A stretch of 58,621 bases of DNA from Alteromonas sp. 1_MG-2023 (GTDB lineage: Bacteria; Pseudomonadota; Gammaproteobacteria; Enterobacterales; Alteromonadaceae): the NCBI RefSeq assembly GCF_030547075.1, contig NZ_JAUOQH010000023.1:1-58621 (forward strand), given 5' to 3'. Shown one piece after another: positions 1 to 8,465 of the stretch. The notes beneath the pieces are model-generated. The model had not been told where the DNA came from, made no database searches, and was given only the letters and a program-made list of their open reading frames with translations. A program made the position numbers and the translations under genes. Positions within the stretch are counted from its first letter, which is position 1, and every line of letters starts with the position of its first letter.

Positions 1-618
1 CTTTATGAGATGGCTAGAGAATACGATGTGGCCATTATAGAAGATGATATTTACGGCGATATTGCCTATTCGTATCCTCGCCCTAAAACGGTTAAATCGT
101 TTGATGAAGATGGCCGAGTTTTGCTGTGTTCGTCGTTTTCAAAAACATTGGCGCCGGGATTTAGGGTAGGGTGGATAGCACCCGGAAGCTTCAGAAACAA
201 AGTGCTTCATGTAAAATATGTAAGCAGTTCGATGTGCCCTACATTTCCACAACTTGCCATTGCTAGCTTCATTGAGCAAGGCGGGTACGACAAGCATATT
301 CGGGCAATGCGCCATTACTATTTAAGCGCAAGAGACGCACTACGGGCCGATATTAAACGCTACTTTCCAGAAGATACCTGCGTAAGTTACCCACTAGGAG
401 GTTACGTGCTTTGGGTTGAACTGAATGCAAAATATGATGCGGTAAAACTGGCAGAGAAAGCCAAACAGCACGGTGTTTATATTGCCCCAGGGCAAATGTT
501 TTCAGCAACTGGAAAGTATCGCAATTGCCTACGGTTTAATTTTATAGATGGCTCGCAAGAGGTTCGTACACAAAGCATAAAAGTGCTTGGCGAATTGATT
601 GGTTCTTTAGTTAGCTAA
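1..618 (+). CDS. MocR/GntR-type PLP aminotransferase, C-terminal part (5' truncated by window edge)
   Basis: This is the C-terminal part of a fold-type I, PLP-dependent aminotransferase domain. The reading frame is open from base 1 and ends with TAA, so the N-terminus lies outside the window. The visible part has the cofactor-contacting EDDIYGD motif, the Schiff-base lysine in SSFSKTLAPGFRVGW, and a C-terminal arginine region (NCLRFNF) that normally binds the substrate carboxylate. This combination is typical of the MocR subfamily, which are transcription factors with an N-terminal GntR helix-turn-helix fused to an aminotransferase-like domain. A free-standing class I/II aminotransferase is the alternative, and only the missing upstream sequence can decide. 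No downstream gene on the same strand follows closely. Confidence 0.85.
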   Translation, partial: LYEMAREYDVAIIEDDIYGDIAYSYPRPKTVKSFDEDGRVLLCSSFSKTLAPGFRVGWIAPGSFRNKVLHVKYVSSSMCPTFPQLAIASFIEQGGYDKHIRAMRHYYLSARDALRADIKRYFPEDTCVSYPLGGYVLWVELNAKYDAVKLAEKAKQHGVYIAPGQMFSATGKYRNCLRFNFIDGSQEVRTQSIKVLGELIGSLVS

Positions 619-650
619 GGGCTTTTGATTTTAGATAAAGGCTTATATAT

Positions 651-696
651 CCGCTGAAGGCTCATTTACCCGCTGAAGGCTCATCCGCTCAGGGCT
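651..696. repeat. Short direct repeats CCGCTGAAGGCTCAT after the aminotransferase gene
   Basis: CCGCTGAAGGCTCAT occurs at 651 and again at 670, followed by the decayed copy CCGCTCAGGGCT at 685. The repeats lie 33 bases after the stop codon. They are one of several short tandem duplications in the window that sit in intergenic DNA. Confidence 0.7.
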
Positions 697-882
697 GTTG
701 TTCTAAAACTGGAGCCTCCGTTACCAATAGAAAGCTTTTTACCAGAGTATCTTTCTTGTAAGGTTATGGAAGTAAAAGGAGATAAGCAAATAAGGAAGAA
801 AGGGAACAAGGAGAGCGAAGCTTTAGATTACAAGCGCACGTGTGCCAACACCCTAATTAAAGGCTGTTGGCATTCACTAAGG

Positions 883-1971
883 TTAGCGCTTCACTTTTAC
901 TTCTTGACTGTTAAGCACAGCCAACAGAGGGTTATCAGCCAGCACTTGCTTTTTAAAAATCATCCCGATGGCAATACCAGCAATGAAGCCACCGATATGG
1001 GCCCAATAAGCTACGCCACCTTCACTATCATCAGACAAATATAGGCCTAAAATATTGATAAGAAGCCACAACCCAAAGAATATCGCTGGGCTAACTTTTT
1101 TCTGATAAACAATAATCATCAAGGTTAAACTTGCATGCCTAAACCATAATAGGTACATACCAAACAAACCCGCAATAGCCCCACTTGCCCCTACCACAGG
1201 AATAAATGAGCTTGTATTAGCTAGGGTTTGAGCAGCAACAGCAGCCAAGCCGCACAAGATATAATAAAAAATAAACTTACGGTGTCCGAGAGCGTCTTCG
1301 AGATTGTCACCTATGATATACAAGAAGTACATGTTACCTACTAGATGCAAAATCCCTGCATGCATGAACATGTGCGAAAATATTGTCCATAGCTGCTGTC
1401 CGTGACTGATCTCGATAGGATGCAACGCAAAGTTATTAAAAGCATCAGTGGCATCAATAGGCCCAAAAGCATAACTAACAAAGAAGATTAGATTCAGAAC
1501 CACTAAAGAATACATAGCCCAAGGCGTTTTTTTTGGCTTTAAGTTATACTCGACTGGCATTTGAGACAAGAATTGAAATAACCATGTACGCTTTTGAGTG
1601 GGTTTGTCTAATTCCAATAAGGCTTTTGCTATTGCAGGAGAATGGGTAACTTTTTCCAACTCATCTTTGTCTAACCACACACCACTGCAGCTTGGGCAGG
1701 CATCAACTTCAACTTCAAACCCCGACATTAAATAATATCGACATAGCTTTGTATCACAGATATGACAATGCCGCTCTGATACACCAAGCATTTCCCCCAA
1801 AGCATCCTCTAAAACAACTTTCGAATGACCATTATCAGCCACCGATAAAGCATCGTTTAGTTCACCGGCCTCTAGCCAGATACCATTACAGTCTTGGCAT
1901 TGCTCAACTTCCTGATGGTGAAATACATGTTTATCCATTGAAGCGCTTACACAATTGGGACATTTTTCCAT
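883..1971 (-). CDS. Rhomboid family intramembrane serine protease with two N-terminal zinc-ribbon (TFIIB-type) modules
   Basis: Predicted 362-residue membrane protease. Residues 1-40 and 69-105 each form a CxxC...CxxC zinc ribbon (C4/C7/C25/C28 and C69/C72/C92/C95), each followed by the GIWL/GVWL signature of zf-TFIIB domains. Residues about 150-340 form a six-helix rhomboid core. It contains the nucleophile Ser263 in GASGAIAG, the partner His325 in AHIGGF, and the conserved HLVGN loop (Asn213). Rhomboids cleave transmembrane substrates inside the bilayer; the zinc ribbons are cytosolic and may recruit a substrate or partner. The gene starts 2 bases after the stop of the upstream 205-residue membrane protein, so the two are almost certainly co-transcribed. 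The duplicated ribbon is unusual compared with minimal rhomboids such as GlpG. Confidence 0.9.
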   Translation of the reverse strand: MEKCPNCVSASMDKHVFHHQEVEQCQDCNGIWLEAGELNDALSVADNGHSKVVLEDALGEMLGVSERHCHICDTKLCRYYLMSGFEVEVDACPSCSGVWLDKDELEKVTHSPAIAKALLELDKPTQKRTWLFQFLSQMPVEYNLKPKKTPWAMYSLVVLNLIFFVSYAFGPIDATDAFNNFALHPIEISHGQQLWTIFSHMFMHAGILHLVGNMYFLYIIGDNLEDALGHRKFIFYYILCGLAAVAAQTLANTSSFIPVVGASGAIAGLFGMYLLWFRHASLTLMIIVYQKKVSPAIFFGLWLLINILGLYLSDDSEGGVAYWAHIGGFIAGIAIGMIFKKQVLADNPLLAVLNSQEVKVKR

Positions 1972-1973
1972 GG

Positions 1974-2591
1974 TTATGCGCCTTCAATATTCGTCAATGG
2001 GCTAACATCAATACCAGCTTCCATTAATTCATGGTGCAGCTGAGTATAATGACGAATAAGATCTTTTAGCGCGCCATCGGTTACCTTTTTATTGAGCGCT
2101 AACAACAAACTCGAACCGTGCTTAGGCCCGAATTGATTACTTTCCATTTTTGTAATAATCAGGGCAACTTCAGAATTATATCGACGGATTGCAGAGAGAA
2201 TATCACTTGGTGTTTCTAATGCATTTGGAGAATACTTCATACTCTCCCACACAAAATCGCTGACAACCGGTCGATTAGCTTTTATGTCATAAATAGGTTT
2301 ATTTTGAAGCAGGTCGGCGTAGGCATTTAGGGAAGTAATATTATCGTCAAGCTCATCTGCTAAAGCGTGTTGTAAATAATAATTTCTTTCTTTGCTATTG
2401 AGATTTTCAAACAATAATGCTTGCGACAAACCTTCTTGGGCCGCTAAATAAACGCCCACCACGGTTGCAATAACCATAAATATTTGTCCGATCCAAAATC
2501 CAGTTTTAACTAAATCAGAGTTATCAAGCTTTATGATAGGTTGTTGCCTTTTGATAGCTTTTGCGGGGGATTTAGGTGTTGCAGAGTCCAT
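1974..2591 (-). CDS. Hypothetical single-pass membrane protein, co-transcribed with the rhomboid
   Basis: A 205-residue protein I do not recognise. It has a basic cytosolic N-terminus (about 30 residues), one clear transmembrane helix around residues 33-55 (FWIGQIFMVIATVVGVYLAA), and a charged, mostly helical domain after it. The arrangement resembles small membrane sensors or bacterial proteins of the DUF6090 kind, but I cannot assign a family. It lies directly upstream of the rhomboid protease with a 2-base gap. A single-pass protein beside a rhomboid is a reasonable candidate substrate or partner, but this is inference from position only. Confidence 0.75.
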   Translation of the reverse strand: MDSATPKSPAKAIKRQQPIIKLDNSDLVKTGFWIGQIFMVIATVVGVYLAAQEGLSQALLFENLNSKERNYYLQHALADELDDNITSLNAYADLLQNKPIYDIKANRPVVSDFVWESMKYSPNALETPSDILSAIRRYNSEVALIITKMESNQFGPKHGSSLLLALNKKVTDGALKDLIRHYTQLHHELMEAGIDVSPLTNIEGA

Positions 2592-2818
2592 TTCTTCTCA
2601 CTTCTGTTATATGTTGCTTATATAATATTACTTCGGGGATTATGTTAAAAAAATAATACCATAAACGCATGGGGTTTCTATAAATTACTATGTAAATTAA
2701 TAAGATATACAATATAACCGCGCTACAAGAAAATGAAGTTTTTGTAGTGAAATTCTAGAACTAACGCGCCTATTGTAGAGGCAGAAAAGAATAACCCATC
2801 TTTACTCTAAGATGTTCA

Positions 2819-3424
2819 TTAAAGAGGTGAGGTAATGTATTTTTGTGGTATGTAACGATAGTGGCCTGTTATTTGATATTTAAACAACATATCTTCACTA
2901 TTTGGGCCTGAGCCAATATTATGAATTATAAGTGGGTTGCCACTAACTTCTGAAATTGTATCGCTGACAATCCCTATATGGGGTAAATTTCTAGGCAGCG
3001 ACCAAGTTACAATATCTCCTGGCGCATAATCTTTTGCTGCAAGCGTTATAGGTAAACTCTCACCATATCGAGATAAAAACACCTGTAAATTGGGCACTCG
3101 GCGATGATCAATATTTCTGTCTGGTTTATCTAAACCCCAAATTCTTTTCGATGGATACACTGCAAAGTTACTAGACATATCTTGATGAACAAGCATTTGT
3201 AAATCGGTACCCAGTGAACGGTAGCTGCGGATAACTACGTCTGTGCAAACGCCAAAATTTTGGGGAACGTCTCCATTGGGGTATGGAATAGAAAAATATG
3301 ACCCATCATAGGTAATGTCGTGTTTGGTGCGTTCAATTGCAGCTGAAACAATATCTTGCTTGAAACTACCACCCATACAATGTTGAGAAAATATCAACAC
3401 TATAATACTTAGAAGTTTATTCAT
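2819..3424 (-). CDS. DUF1287 family exported protein
   Basis: A 201-residue protein with an N-terminal hydrophobic stretch that fits a signal peptide (residues 1-18). The mature part carries the hallmarks of the DUF1287 family (E. coli YijF is a member): GVCTDVVIRSYRSLG, the NIDHRRVPNLQVF segment, and the GDIVTW...LPHIGIVS block. The Cys in GVCTDV and the His in PHIGIV are arranged as in NlpC/P60-like or CHAP-like papain-fold hydrolases, so a cell-wall or amide hydrolase role is plausible but not established. It stands alone on the minus strand with intergenic gaps of over 170 bases on both sides. Confidence 0.85.
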   Translation of the reverse strand: MNKLLSIIVLIFSQHCMGGSFKQDIVSAAIERTKHDITYDGSYFSIPYPNGDVPQNFGVCTDVVIRSYRSLGTDLQMLVHQDMSSNFAVYPSKRIWGLDKPDRNIDHRRVPNLQVFLSRYGESLPITLAAKDYAPGDIVTWSLPRNLPHIGIVSDTISEVSGNPLIIHNIGSGPNSEDMLFKYQITGHYRYIPQKYITSPL

Positions 3425-3548
3425 GACTTAAACACCACCTCTGCCGACACTTGCAGAGTAATACGTTTGTTAGCGACTAACGTCACAGTCAGAGCTCTTA
3501 TGTAATAACTTTAAGAAAAGCCAACACATACATACTTGGAAACACTCA

Positions 3549-3575
3549 AATCTAGGCAGACTATCTGCCTAGATT
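3549..3575 (-). terminator. Hairpin terminator downstream of the 11-mer repeat lipoprotein
   Basis: A perfect 11-bp inverted repeat (AATCTAGGCAG / CTGCCTAGATT) with a 5-base loop, about 27 bases after the stop codon of the lipoprotein gene on the minus strand. The T-tract on the minus strand is weak (TTTGAGTGTTT). Confidence 0.6.
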
Positions 3576-3601
3576 CAGAGTGAGAAGCTCTTCGAGGTGT
3601 A

Positions 3602-4030
3602 TTAGTTGTCGCTATCGCACTCGCTAACATCACCACCCATTTTTTCTTTCATTTTAATGCAGGCTTCACGTACCTTTTTAGAGCCTGCATCCATCATGTC
3701 AGCACCCTTTTCTTTGCCATCTTCATATGCATCAGAGGCCATGTCTTTGCCATCTTCATAGGCATCTGATGCCATGTCTTTACCGTCTTCATAGGCATCA
3801 GAAGCCATGTCTTTACCGTCTTCATAAGCACTTGATGCAGAGTCCTTAGTTTCGTCCCAAGCATCAGCTGCTTTTTCTTTCCCTTCTTCGTAGCCTTCAG
3901 CTGTCGCGTCGCCAGCCTTCTCCATTTCCATCATGGCTTCTTTTTTAGCTTCTGCTGCTGATTCTTCGTTAGACTCAGAACAGCCTACAACGGTGAGTAA
4001 TAATGCTAACGCAATTGCTTTGTTTTTCAT
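3602..4030 (-). CDS. Small lipoprotein with six 11-residue LEA-like amphipathic repeats
   Basis: A 142-residue predicted lipoprotein. The signal peptide ends in a lipobox (LLTVVGC, lipid-attached Cys17). Residues 46-111 are six consecutive 11-residue units of the form AYEDGKDMASD. Units 3-5 (68-100) are identical and the flanking ones are diverged (GYEEGKEKAAD, AWDETKDSASS, AYEDGKEKGAD). An 11-residue period with acidic and lysine residues at fixed places is the pattern of LEA group 3 or apolipoprotein-like amphipathic helices. The C-terminal tail has two cysteines. A desiccation, osmotic or membrane-surface protective role is an inference from the repeat type only. The identical units imply recent repeat expansion. 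Confidence 0.85.
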   Translation of the reverse strand: MKNKAIALALLLTVVGCSESNEESAAEAKKEAMMEMEKAGDATAEGYEEGKEKAADAWDETKDSASSAYEDGKDMASDAYEDGKDMASDAYEDGKDMASDAYEDGKEKGADMMDAGSKKVREACIKMKEKMGGDVSECDSDN

Positions 4031-4208
4031 GGTGAAACTCCTTTTGCTGAATTTAGTGCAAATATTAAGGTTAGTAAAAATGTTGCTTTCAACTATTAGC
4101 GTTAAGCTAGAATGTGCAATTAGCTTTTTTACGGACTAATATTTGATATTTCCAGTCTAGCCTAATTATCCATCAAAGTATAAATAGTATTATAATCATA
4201 ACAATATA

Positions 4209-4225
4209 GACTAATTACATTAGTC
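4209..4225. promoter_or_regulatory. Inverted repeat GACTAAT-TAC-ATTAGTC in the 4.0-4.3 kb intergenic region
   Basis: A perfect 7-bp inverted repeat with a 3-base spacer sits in an AT-rich spacer between the divergent lipoprotein and 102-residue genes. A further GACTAAT is seen near 4133 and ATAGTCTAAT at 4226-4235. It could be an operator, but no dedicated regulator is adjacent. Confidence 0.3.
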
Positions 4226-4310
4226 GATAGTCTAATAAATTGCTGAATTTCTTCAGGAATGAGCGACAATAAACAAAACAGCTTTCTACAAATTAAGATG
4301 GACACCACAG

Positions 4311-4619
4311 ATGAAAAAGCTTTCTAAAGTGCAAATTAAACAACAAGCACTTGTCCTTGATGTTGCGAACATGCTTGAAGCGCAAGGGCGCGCTGAAATT
4401 CCTGGCATGGTGCAATGCTGGTTTGATATGAAATACGAGCTGTTTCCAAGCTCTTTACTACTGCGCTTTCAGTTTGAAAATGAGCAAGCCCTAGCCGCTG
4501 CAGAACCCGAATTATTAAAATGGCGAAAGCGCTTAAGCGCCGCCATGGTCAAGAAAGGCGTTATTTTAAAAGATATGCGTAGGCACTTGGTGTTTACCCT
4601 AGAAGGGCCTGATGATTAA
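4311..4619 (+). CDS. Hypothetical cytosolic protein (102 aa)
   Basis: A 102-residue protein without a signal peptide or membrane helix that I do not recognise. Its composition (alternating charged and hydrophobic stretches, two predicted helices, and the WFDMKYELFPSSLLLRFQF strand region) looks like a small folded alpha/beta protein. The upstream ribosome binding site is weak (AAGATGGACACCACAG before ATG). No other start in this frame is better placed. It lies 200 bases upstream of cbpA on the same strand, but is probably a separate unit. Confidence 0.65.
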   Translation: MKKLSKVQIKQQALVLDVANMLEAQGRAEIPGMVQCWFDMKYELFPSSLLLRFQFENEQALAAAEPELLKWRKRLSAAMVKKGVILKDMRRHLVFTLEGPDD

Positions 4620-4821
4620 ATCAGGACTGCGCTATTTTTGCATTTCACATTGCATTAGCTCCCTGCATTTCTAGCCTAAATTGAAGCCAAACTTCATATT
4701 CAACATTAATTATCCCCTACAGTTTTGCGTAGTCCTTATGATATTTGATCAATATCAATTTACGCTTTTTAGGTATCCGCTATATTAACTACTCTATCGT
4801 TACTACGCTGAGCATCATTGA

Positions 4822-5772
4822 ATGGAATTTAAAGATTATTATCAGATCCTTGGTGTTAAAGAAGATGCTGATTTAAAAGAAATCAAAAAAGCATATCGCA
4901 AGCTTGCCTTAAAGCTGCACCCCGATATGCAACCTGATAGTAATTCCGATGAGGAATTTAAAGAATTAGTCGAAGCTTATGAGGTGCTTAAAGATCCGCA
5001 GCGCAGAGCCGAATATGACGAATTGAAAAAATATGGTGCAACTTCACGCGATAATTTTCAACCGCCACCAGGCTGGCAAAGTAACAATGATTTCAATGGC
5101 GCTCACACCAGCGGCGACTTTTCCGATTTTTTTAATTCAGTATTTGGCGGTGGGTTCAATCAGGGGCCGCGTAGCCATCATTCAGACGACTTTTCAGGGT
5201 TTAACAATCACGGGCAAGATGCTGAGATTGAAGTTCCAGTATTCCTTGAAGACTTATTTTCAGAAACACCTAAAACCATTCAGTTTTCGATGCCAACGCT
5301 AGAAGATGGAGAAGTTAAACACGTCAATAAAACTCTCAAAGTTAAAATACCAACTGGCGTGGTTGACTCAGAACGGATCAGGCTGAAAGGCCAAGGCGGT
5401 AAAGGGCAGGGGCAGGGTAGAAACGGCGATCTATATCTACACATTCGTTTAGTGCCGCATCCACTGTTCGATGTAGAAGGACACAACCTCGTCATTACAG
5501 TGCCTATATTGCCTTGGGAAGCCGTACTTGGATGTAAAGTTGAGGTACCGACTTTGGCAGGTAAGATTAACCTGAATATAAAGCCAAATAGTCAAGCTGG
5601 TCAAAAACTGCGAGTTAAGGGCAAAGGGCTTAAAATGAAAACGGGCCAGGGCGATATGATTGCTGTTTTAAAAATCGTTACTCCAGATAAAACGACCGAC
5701 GAAGGCAAGGCTTTGTGGCAACAACTAGCGCAATTAGAGCATGATGATCCTCGCGCGCAATGGAGTAAGTAA
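4822..5772 (+). CDS. cbpA: CbpA, DnaJ-like co-chaperone (curved DNA-binding protein)
   Basis: A 316-residue class B J-domain protein. Residues 4-70 are the J domain with HPD at 33-35, the tripeptide that stimulates DnaK ATPase. A Gly/Phe-rich linker follows (about 75-130), and then the two-part DnaJ C-terminal substrate-binding domain. The cysteine-rich zinc finger of DnaJ is absent, as expected for CbpA. E. coli CbpA is 306 residues. CbpA is a stationary-phase or starvation DnaJ homologue that also binds curved DNA. Its stop codon is followed after 1 base by cbpM, so the two form the usual operon. Confidence 0.95.
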   Translation: MEFKDYYQILGVKEDADLKEIKKAYRKLALKLHPDMQPDSNSDEEFKELVEAYEVLKDPQRRAEYDELKKYGATSRDNFQPPPGWQSNNDFNGAHTSGDFSDFFNSVFGGGFNQGPRSHHSDDFSGFNNHGQDAEIEVPVFLEDLFSETPKTIQFSMPTLEDGEVKHVNKTLKVKIPTGVVDSERIRLKGQGGKGQGQGRNGDLYLHIRLVPHPLFDVEGHNLVITVPILPWEAVLGCKVEVPTLAGKINLNIKPNSQAGQKLRVKGKGLKMKTGQGDMIAVLKIVTPDKTTDEGKALWQQLAQLEHDDPRAQWSK

Positions 5773-5773
5773 A

Positions 5774-6070
5774 ATGACTAATTCACTGCTAATAATATCA
5801 TTTGAAGAACTTTGCCACGTTGAACGACTAGACCAAGAAATGATTATCGAAGTTATTGATTATGGCATTGCTGAACCCATCTCGGGTGACGGTACGAGTA
5901 ATTGGGTATTTGATACAAATAGTGTGCGGTGGGTAAAAAAAGCTATAACGCTATATTCCCAATTAGAGTTGGATTGGGTAGCGGTAGCGATGATTGTTGA
6001 GTTGCTGAAGCAAAAAGAAAAGCTGGTAGAAGAAAACGAAAATCTTCAACGTCGGCTAACGCGGTTTTAA
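5774..6070 (+). CDS. cbpM: CbpM, modulator of CbpA
   Basis: A 98-residue MerR-HTH-like protein. The start is taken at the ATG at 5774, one base after the cbpA stop; an earlier start at 5741 would overlap cbpA by 32 bases and is unlikely. CbpM binds the J domain of CbpA and blocks both its DnaK stimulation and its DNA binding. The N-terminal half (SFEELCHVERLDQEMIIEVI) and the C-terminal coiled region (EKLVEENENLQRRL) match the family layout (E. coli CbpM is 101 residues). Position and length make the call firm. Confidence 0.93.
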   Translation: MTNSLLIISFEELCHVERLDQEMIIEVIDYGIAEPISGDGTSNWVFDTNSVRWVKKAITLYSQLELDWVAVAMIVELLKQKEKLVEENENLQRRLTRF

Positions 6071-6077
6071 CCTGTTT

Positions 6078-6998
6078 TTACGTTTGTAGTGCTTCATGGT
6101 TTGCCATTTTTTCTGTCAGCCATTCACAAAAATGCGCTATACGTTGTTGCTTTGGCGAGTTCTTTAGATATACAAAGTGAGATTTCCAGCGCACTGGATG
6201 GGGAATATCAACGGGCACTACCAATTGCCCTGATTTTAAATACTGCCCAATCATAACATCAGAGGCTAACATGATGCCTTGGCCTGCCAGCGCAGCGCTA
6301 AGCGCCAGATCGCTAGAAGACACTACGGTTTTTCTCAACACTTTACTCGATAGATTTATTTTATTGTGTTCGAAGTATGACTCCCAACTGGCTTTCTCTT
6401 CCCCTGCTAGTGCTAACAGGCGAGTAGCTAACATATCTTCAACAGTATGCAGCTGCTTTTGGGTTTGAAAAGCTGGAGAGCAAGCGGGCACTACGCCATT
6501 TTCACCAAACCTTTGCATGATAAGGCTGTCATCTTGCGATGCGGTGGTTGAGGTATAAAAACGAATAGCTACGTCGATATCGCCTTTATGTAAACTTTCG
6601 ATGCGGTTAGATGCCTGAATATTGATATTAATGTTGGGGTACTGATTAAAAAACTCGAACAAATTAGGCATAAGCCATAACGAACAAAAAGCTTGAGTAG
6701 AGGTAATTGTTAAGCTGCCTTCCAACGGCTCTTCGTGTACTTGGTTCAAACCATTGACGATTTCGCTAAACCCTTTCTCACACGATGCATAAAGGGTTCT
6801 TCCCGGCCCAGTTAATAGCATTTTTCGTGACTGCCTGCGAAACAAGCTTACCCCCAAGTTTGCTTCTAACTGCCGCATTTGTTGGCTTACCGCAGCTTGC
6901 GAAATATACAACTCTTCCGCCGCCTTACTATAGCTCTCATGTCTTGCCGCAACCTCAAAGCAAAGCAAGTTATTTAGCCATCGCAATCGCTTGTCCAT
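6078..6998 (-). CDS. LysR-type transcriptional regulator, GcvA-like
   Basis: A 306-residue LysR-family regulator. The N-terminal winged helix-turn-helix spans about residues 5-65 (AARHESYSKAAEELYISQAA with VSQQMRQLE following), ending with the LFRR segment. Residues 92-295 form the periplasmic-binding-like effector domain. The order and wording (LRWLNNLLCFEVAARHESYS at the N-terminus) resemble the GcvA/AmpR subgroup. It converges with cbpM (8-base gap) and is divergent from the short gene at 7108. No obvious target operon is adjacent, so its regulon cannot be inferred. Confidence 0.9.
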   Translation of the reverse strand: MDKRLRWLNNLLCFEVAARHESYSKAAEELYISQAAVSQQMRQLEANLGVSLFRRQSRKMLLTGPGRTLYASCEKGFSEIVNGLNQVHEEPLEGSLTITSTQAFCSLWLMPNLFEFFNQYPNININIQASNRIESLHKGDIDVAIRFYTSTTASQDDSLIMQRFGENGVVPACSPAFQTQKQLHTVEDMLATRLLALAGEEKASWESYFEHNKINLSSKVLRKTVVSSSDLALSAALAGQGIMLASDVMIGQYLKSGQLVVPVDIPHPVRWKSHFVYLKNSPKQQRIAHFCEWLTEKMANHEALQT

Positions 6999-7107
6999 TA
7001 TTTTCCATTATATAAGTTCAGCTTATTTTATAAGTTAGATTTAATCGTTGGTTAAGTAAAGAGCTAATCGAGACACTAGCTCCACTAAATGACAAGGAGT
7101 TACTGGC

Positions 7108-7341
7108 GTGAATGCTAAAAAAAGTGGAGCGATTTCATATTTAATAGCAGTAAAAAATAAACTTTCAGGCAGTTTTCACCATGCTGGTAAACAAGAACCT
7201 CCACATGTCGAAAATAACGCTAGCGTTGAATGCGCTGACAGTAATGAAACAGATAATACTTGTGAGAACATCGCTTCAAAGGGCATGCTTTCTAATATGG
7301 GAGATAAGCTGTGCTTATCAAAATGGAGTGCGTTTAAGTAG
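7108..7341 (+). CDS. Hypothetical short protein (77 aa), GTG start
   Basis: A 77-residue ORF starting with GTG, preceded by a good ribosome binding site (AAGGAG, 8 bases upstream). The protein is polar with four cysteines and no recognisable domain. It lies between a LysR gene and a decayed MarR gene, a region with signs of gene loss, so it may be the remnant of a longer gene. It is supported only by the start signal and its length. Confidence 0.4.
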   Translation: MNAKKSGAISYLIAVKNKLSGSFHHAGKQEPPHVENNASVECADSNETDNTCENIASKGMLSNMGDKLCLSKWSAFK

Positions 7342-7344
7342 TCT

Positions 7345-7603
7345 TGGCAAAATGTGCTTCCAAACTAGGCTCAATCAAAGAGTTGGTACATAACGACTTA
7401 GCAAAAAAAATACAAAGTGAAGAAGATAAACGCAGCCAAATTCTATCGCTAACGGAAAGTGGAAAACGCGCACTTGAGATATTCATATAGTATAGATAGA
7501 AGAGCGCGTTTTTTCTGACATGCTGAAAGGCGTTAGCGATGAAGAAAAAGAGATACTTAAGAAACTAGTACTTACACTTAAAAGTAATTTAGATGAAAGG
7601 TGA
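7345..7603 (+). pseudogene. Decayed MarR-family regulator, C-terminal wing and dimer helix
   Basis: Two frames together read as the last part of a MarR regulator. The first frame gives SEEDKRSQILSLTESGKRAL, the wing and recognition loop of MarR proteins, and then hits TAG at about 7488. A different frame then gives MLKGVSDEEKEILKKLVLTL and ends at TGA 7601-7603, matching the C-terminal dimerisation helix. The N-terminal half with the helix-turn-helix core is missing upstream, and an in-frame stop (TAA) precedes the fragment. A frameshift, a stop and 5' loss make this a pseudogene. Confidence 0.75.
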
Positions 7604-7644
7604 GTTAAGCCTGGTTATTTGGGGTTATGAGTTATTACTTGATG

Positions 7645-8355
7645 TCAGTGAGTAATATTTTTTAAAAGGTGAACTTGAAACTTTAGCAGATTGAAAAATT
7701 TCACAATAGGGTTGCCATTTATCTTGTTTCTTTTACCAAACCGGTCAATGTCGCTTTGTAGTTTTCTTGTCTTAAACGGGTAAGGTTTTATACCGAAAGC
7801 CTTTATTTTATCTACTGACAACCATTGAAGCTCAACATCAACAGGCCTAGAAAAAGACTCTGTATATTTTAATAACTTTTCTGCACCGCTATAAGAGATT
7901 ACTTGCGCAGAAGCACCAATAGGTAACTTATTGTATTTCACCACCGAGAGATTGTTCGTGGTGTACATGGTTTTCGCTGCCCGCTTTTCATGCACTTCAT
8001 TGAGTTTGATATAGTCCCAAGGCTCTTTGATTTTATCTATCGCTTCACCCAGTTGTTTAAAGCTACTCTCAAACATCACATCGTCTTCTAGTACAATGGC
8101 GAATGTTAATTTCTGCTCGAAAATAACAGACCAAGCTTTTCTGTGACTAAGAAAGCAGCCAATTTCCCCAGGGGTTAATTTTTTGTAGTAATTAAGTTTG
8201 TTCGCGCGCGCCGAGTACCCTTGACAAATAGCGCGATCTTCCGAGCCATTAACTGCCGTTATGATCGAAAAGTCAGCTGAATAATGCTTTGCGCTCTCTG
8301 AAAACAATTTGAGTCGGTCGACTGACTCAGGCAAGTTAATTAGTAATATTTTCAC
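7645..8355 (-). CDS. Glycosyltransferase family 25 (LPS/LOS-type galactosyltransferase)
   Basis: A 236-residue enzyme of glycosyltransferase family 25, which adds galactose or related sugars to lipooligosaccharide or other surface glycans. Evidence: the N-terminal INLPESVDRL motif, ITAVNG, the LTPGEIGCFLSHRKAW segment that is nearly diagnostic for the family, and the acidic metal-site motif VLEDDVMFE. It is a single gene, not inside a polysaccharide cluster, and flanks the decayed MarR gene. Acceptor and sugar cannot be read from the sequence. Confidence 0.92.
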   Translation of the reverse strand: MKILLINLPESVDRLKLFSESAKHYSADFSIITAVNGSEDRAICQGYSARANKLNYYKKLTPGEIGCFLSHRKAWSVIFEQKLTFAIVLEDDVMFESSFKQLGEAIDKIKEPWDYIKLNEVHEKRAAKTMYTTNNLSVVKYNKLPIGASAQVISYSGAEKLLKYTESFSRPVDVELQWLSVDKIKAFGIKPYPFKTRKLQSDIDRFGKRNKINGNPIVKFFNLLKFQVHLLKNITH

Positions 8356-8465
8356 ATATTGACTATAGCTGTTTCTTTATTTAATTATTTTATTAGGCAT
8401 AGATTACAAAAATAAGTCAGCTAGTGGGGAAATTTATTGCTCTGCATTCTTTTAAGTTTTGTAAG

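Noticed and set aside
766..1044. 92-residue plus-strand ORF
   Set aside because: It runs antisense into the rhomboid gene, has low-complexity composition at the start, and no supporting ribosome site; it is a shadow frame.
3690..3830. Regular repeats in the lipoprotein gene as a CRISPR array
   Set aside because: The repeats are 33-bp contiguous coding units without spacers, and stay in frame.
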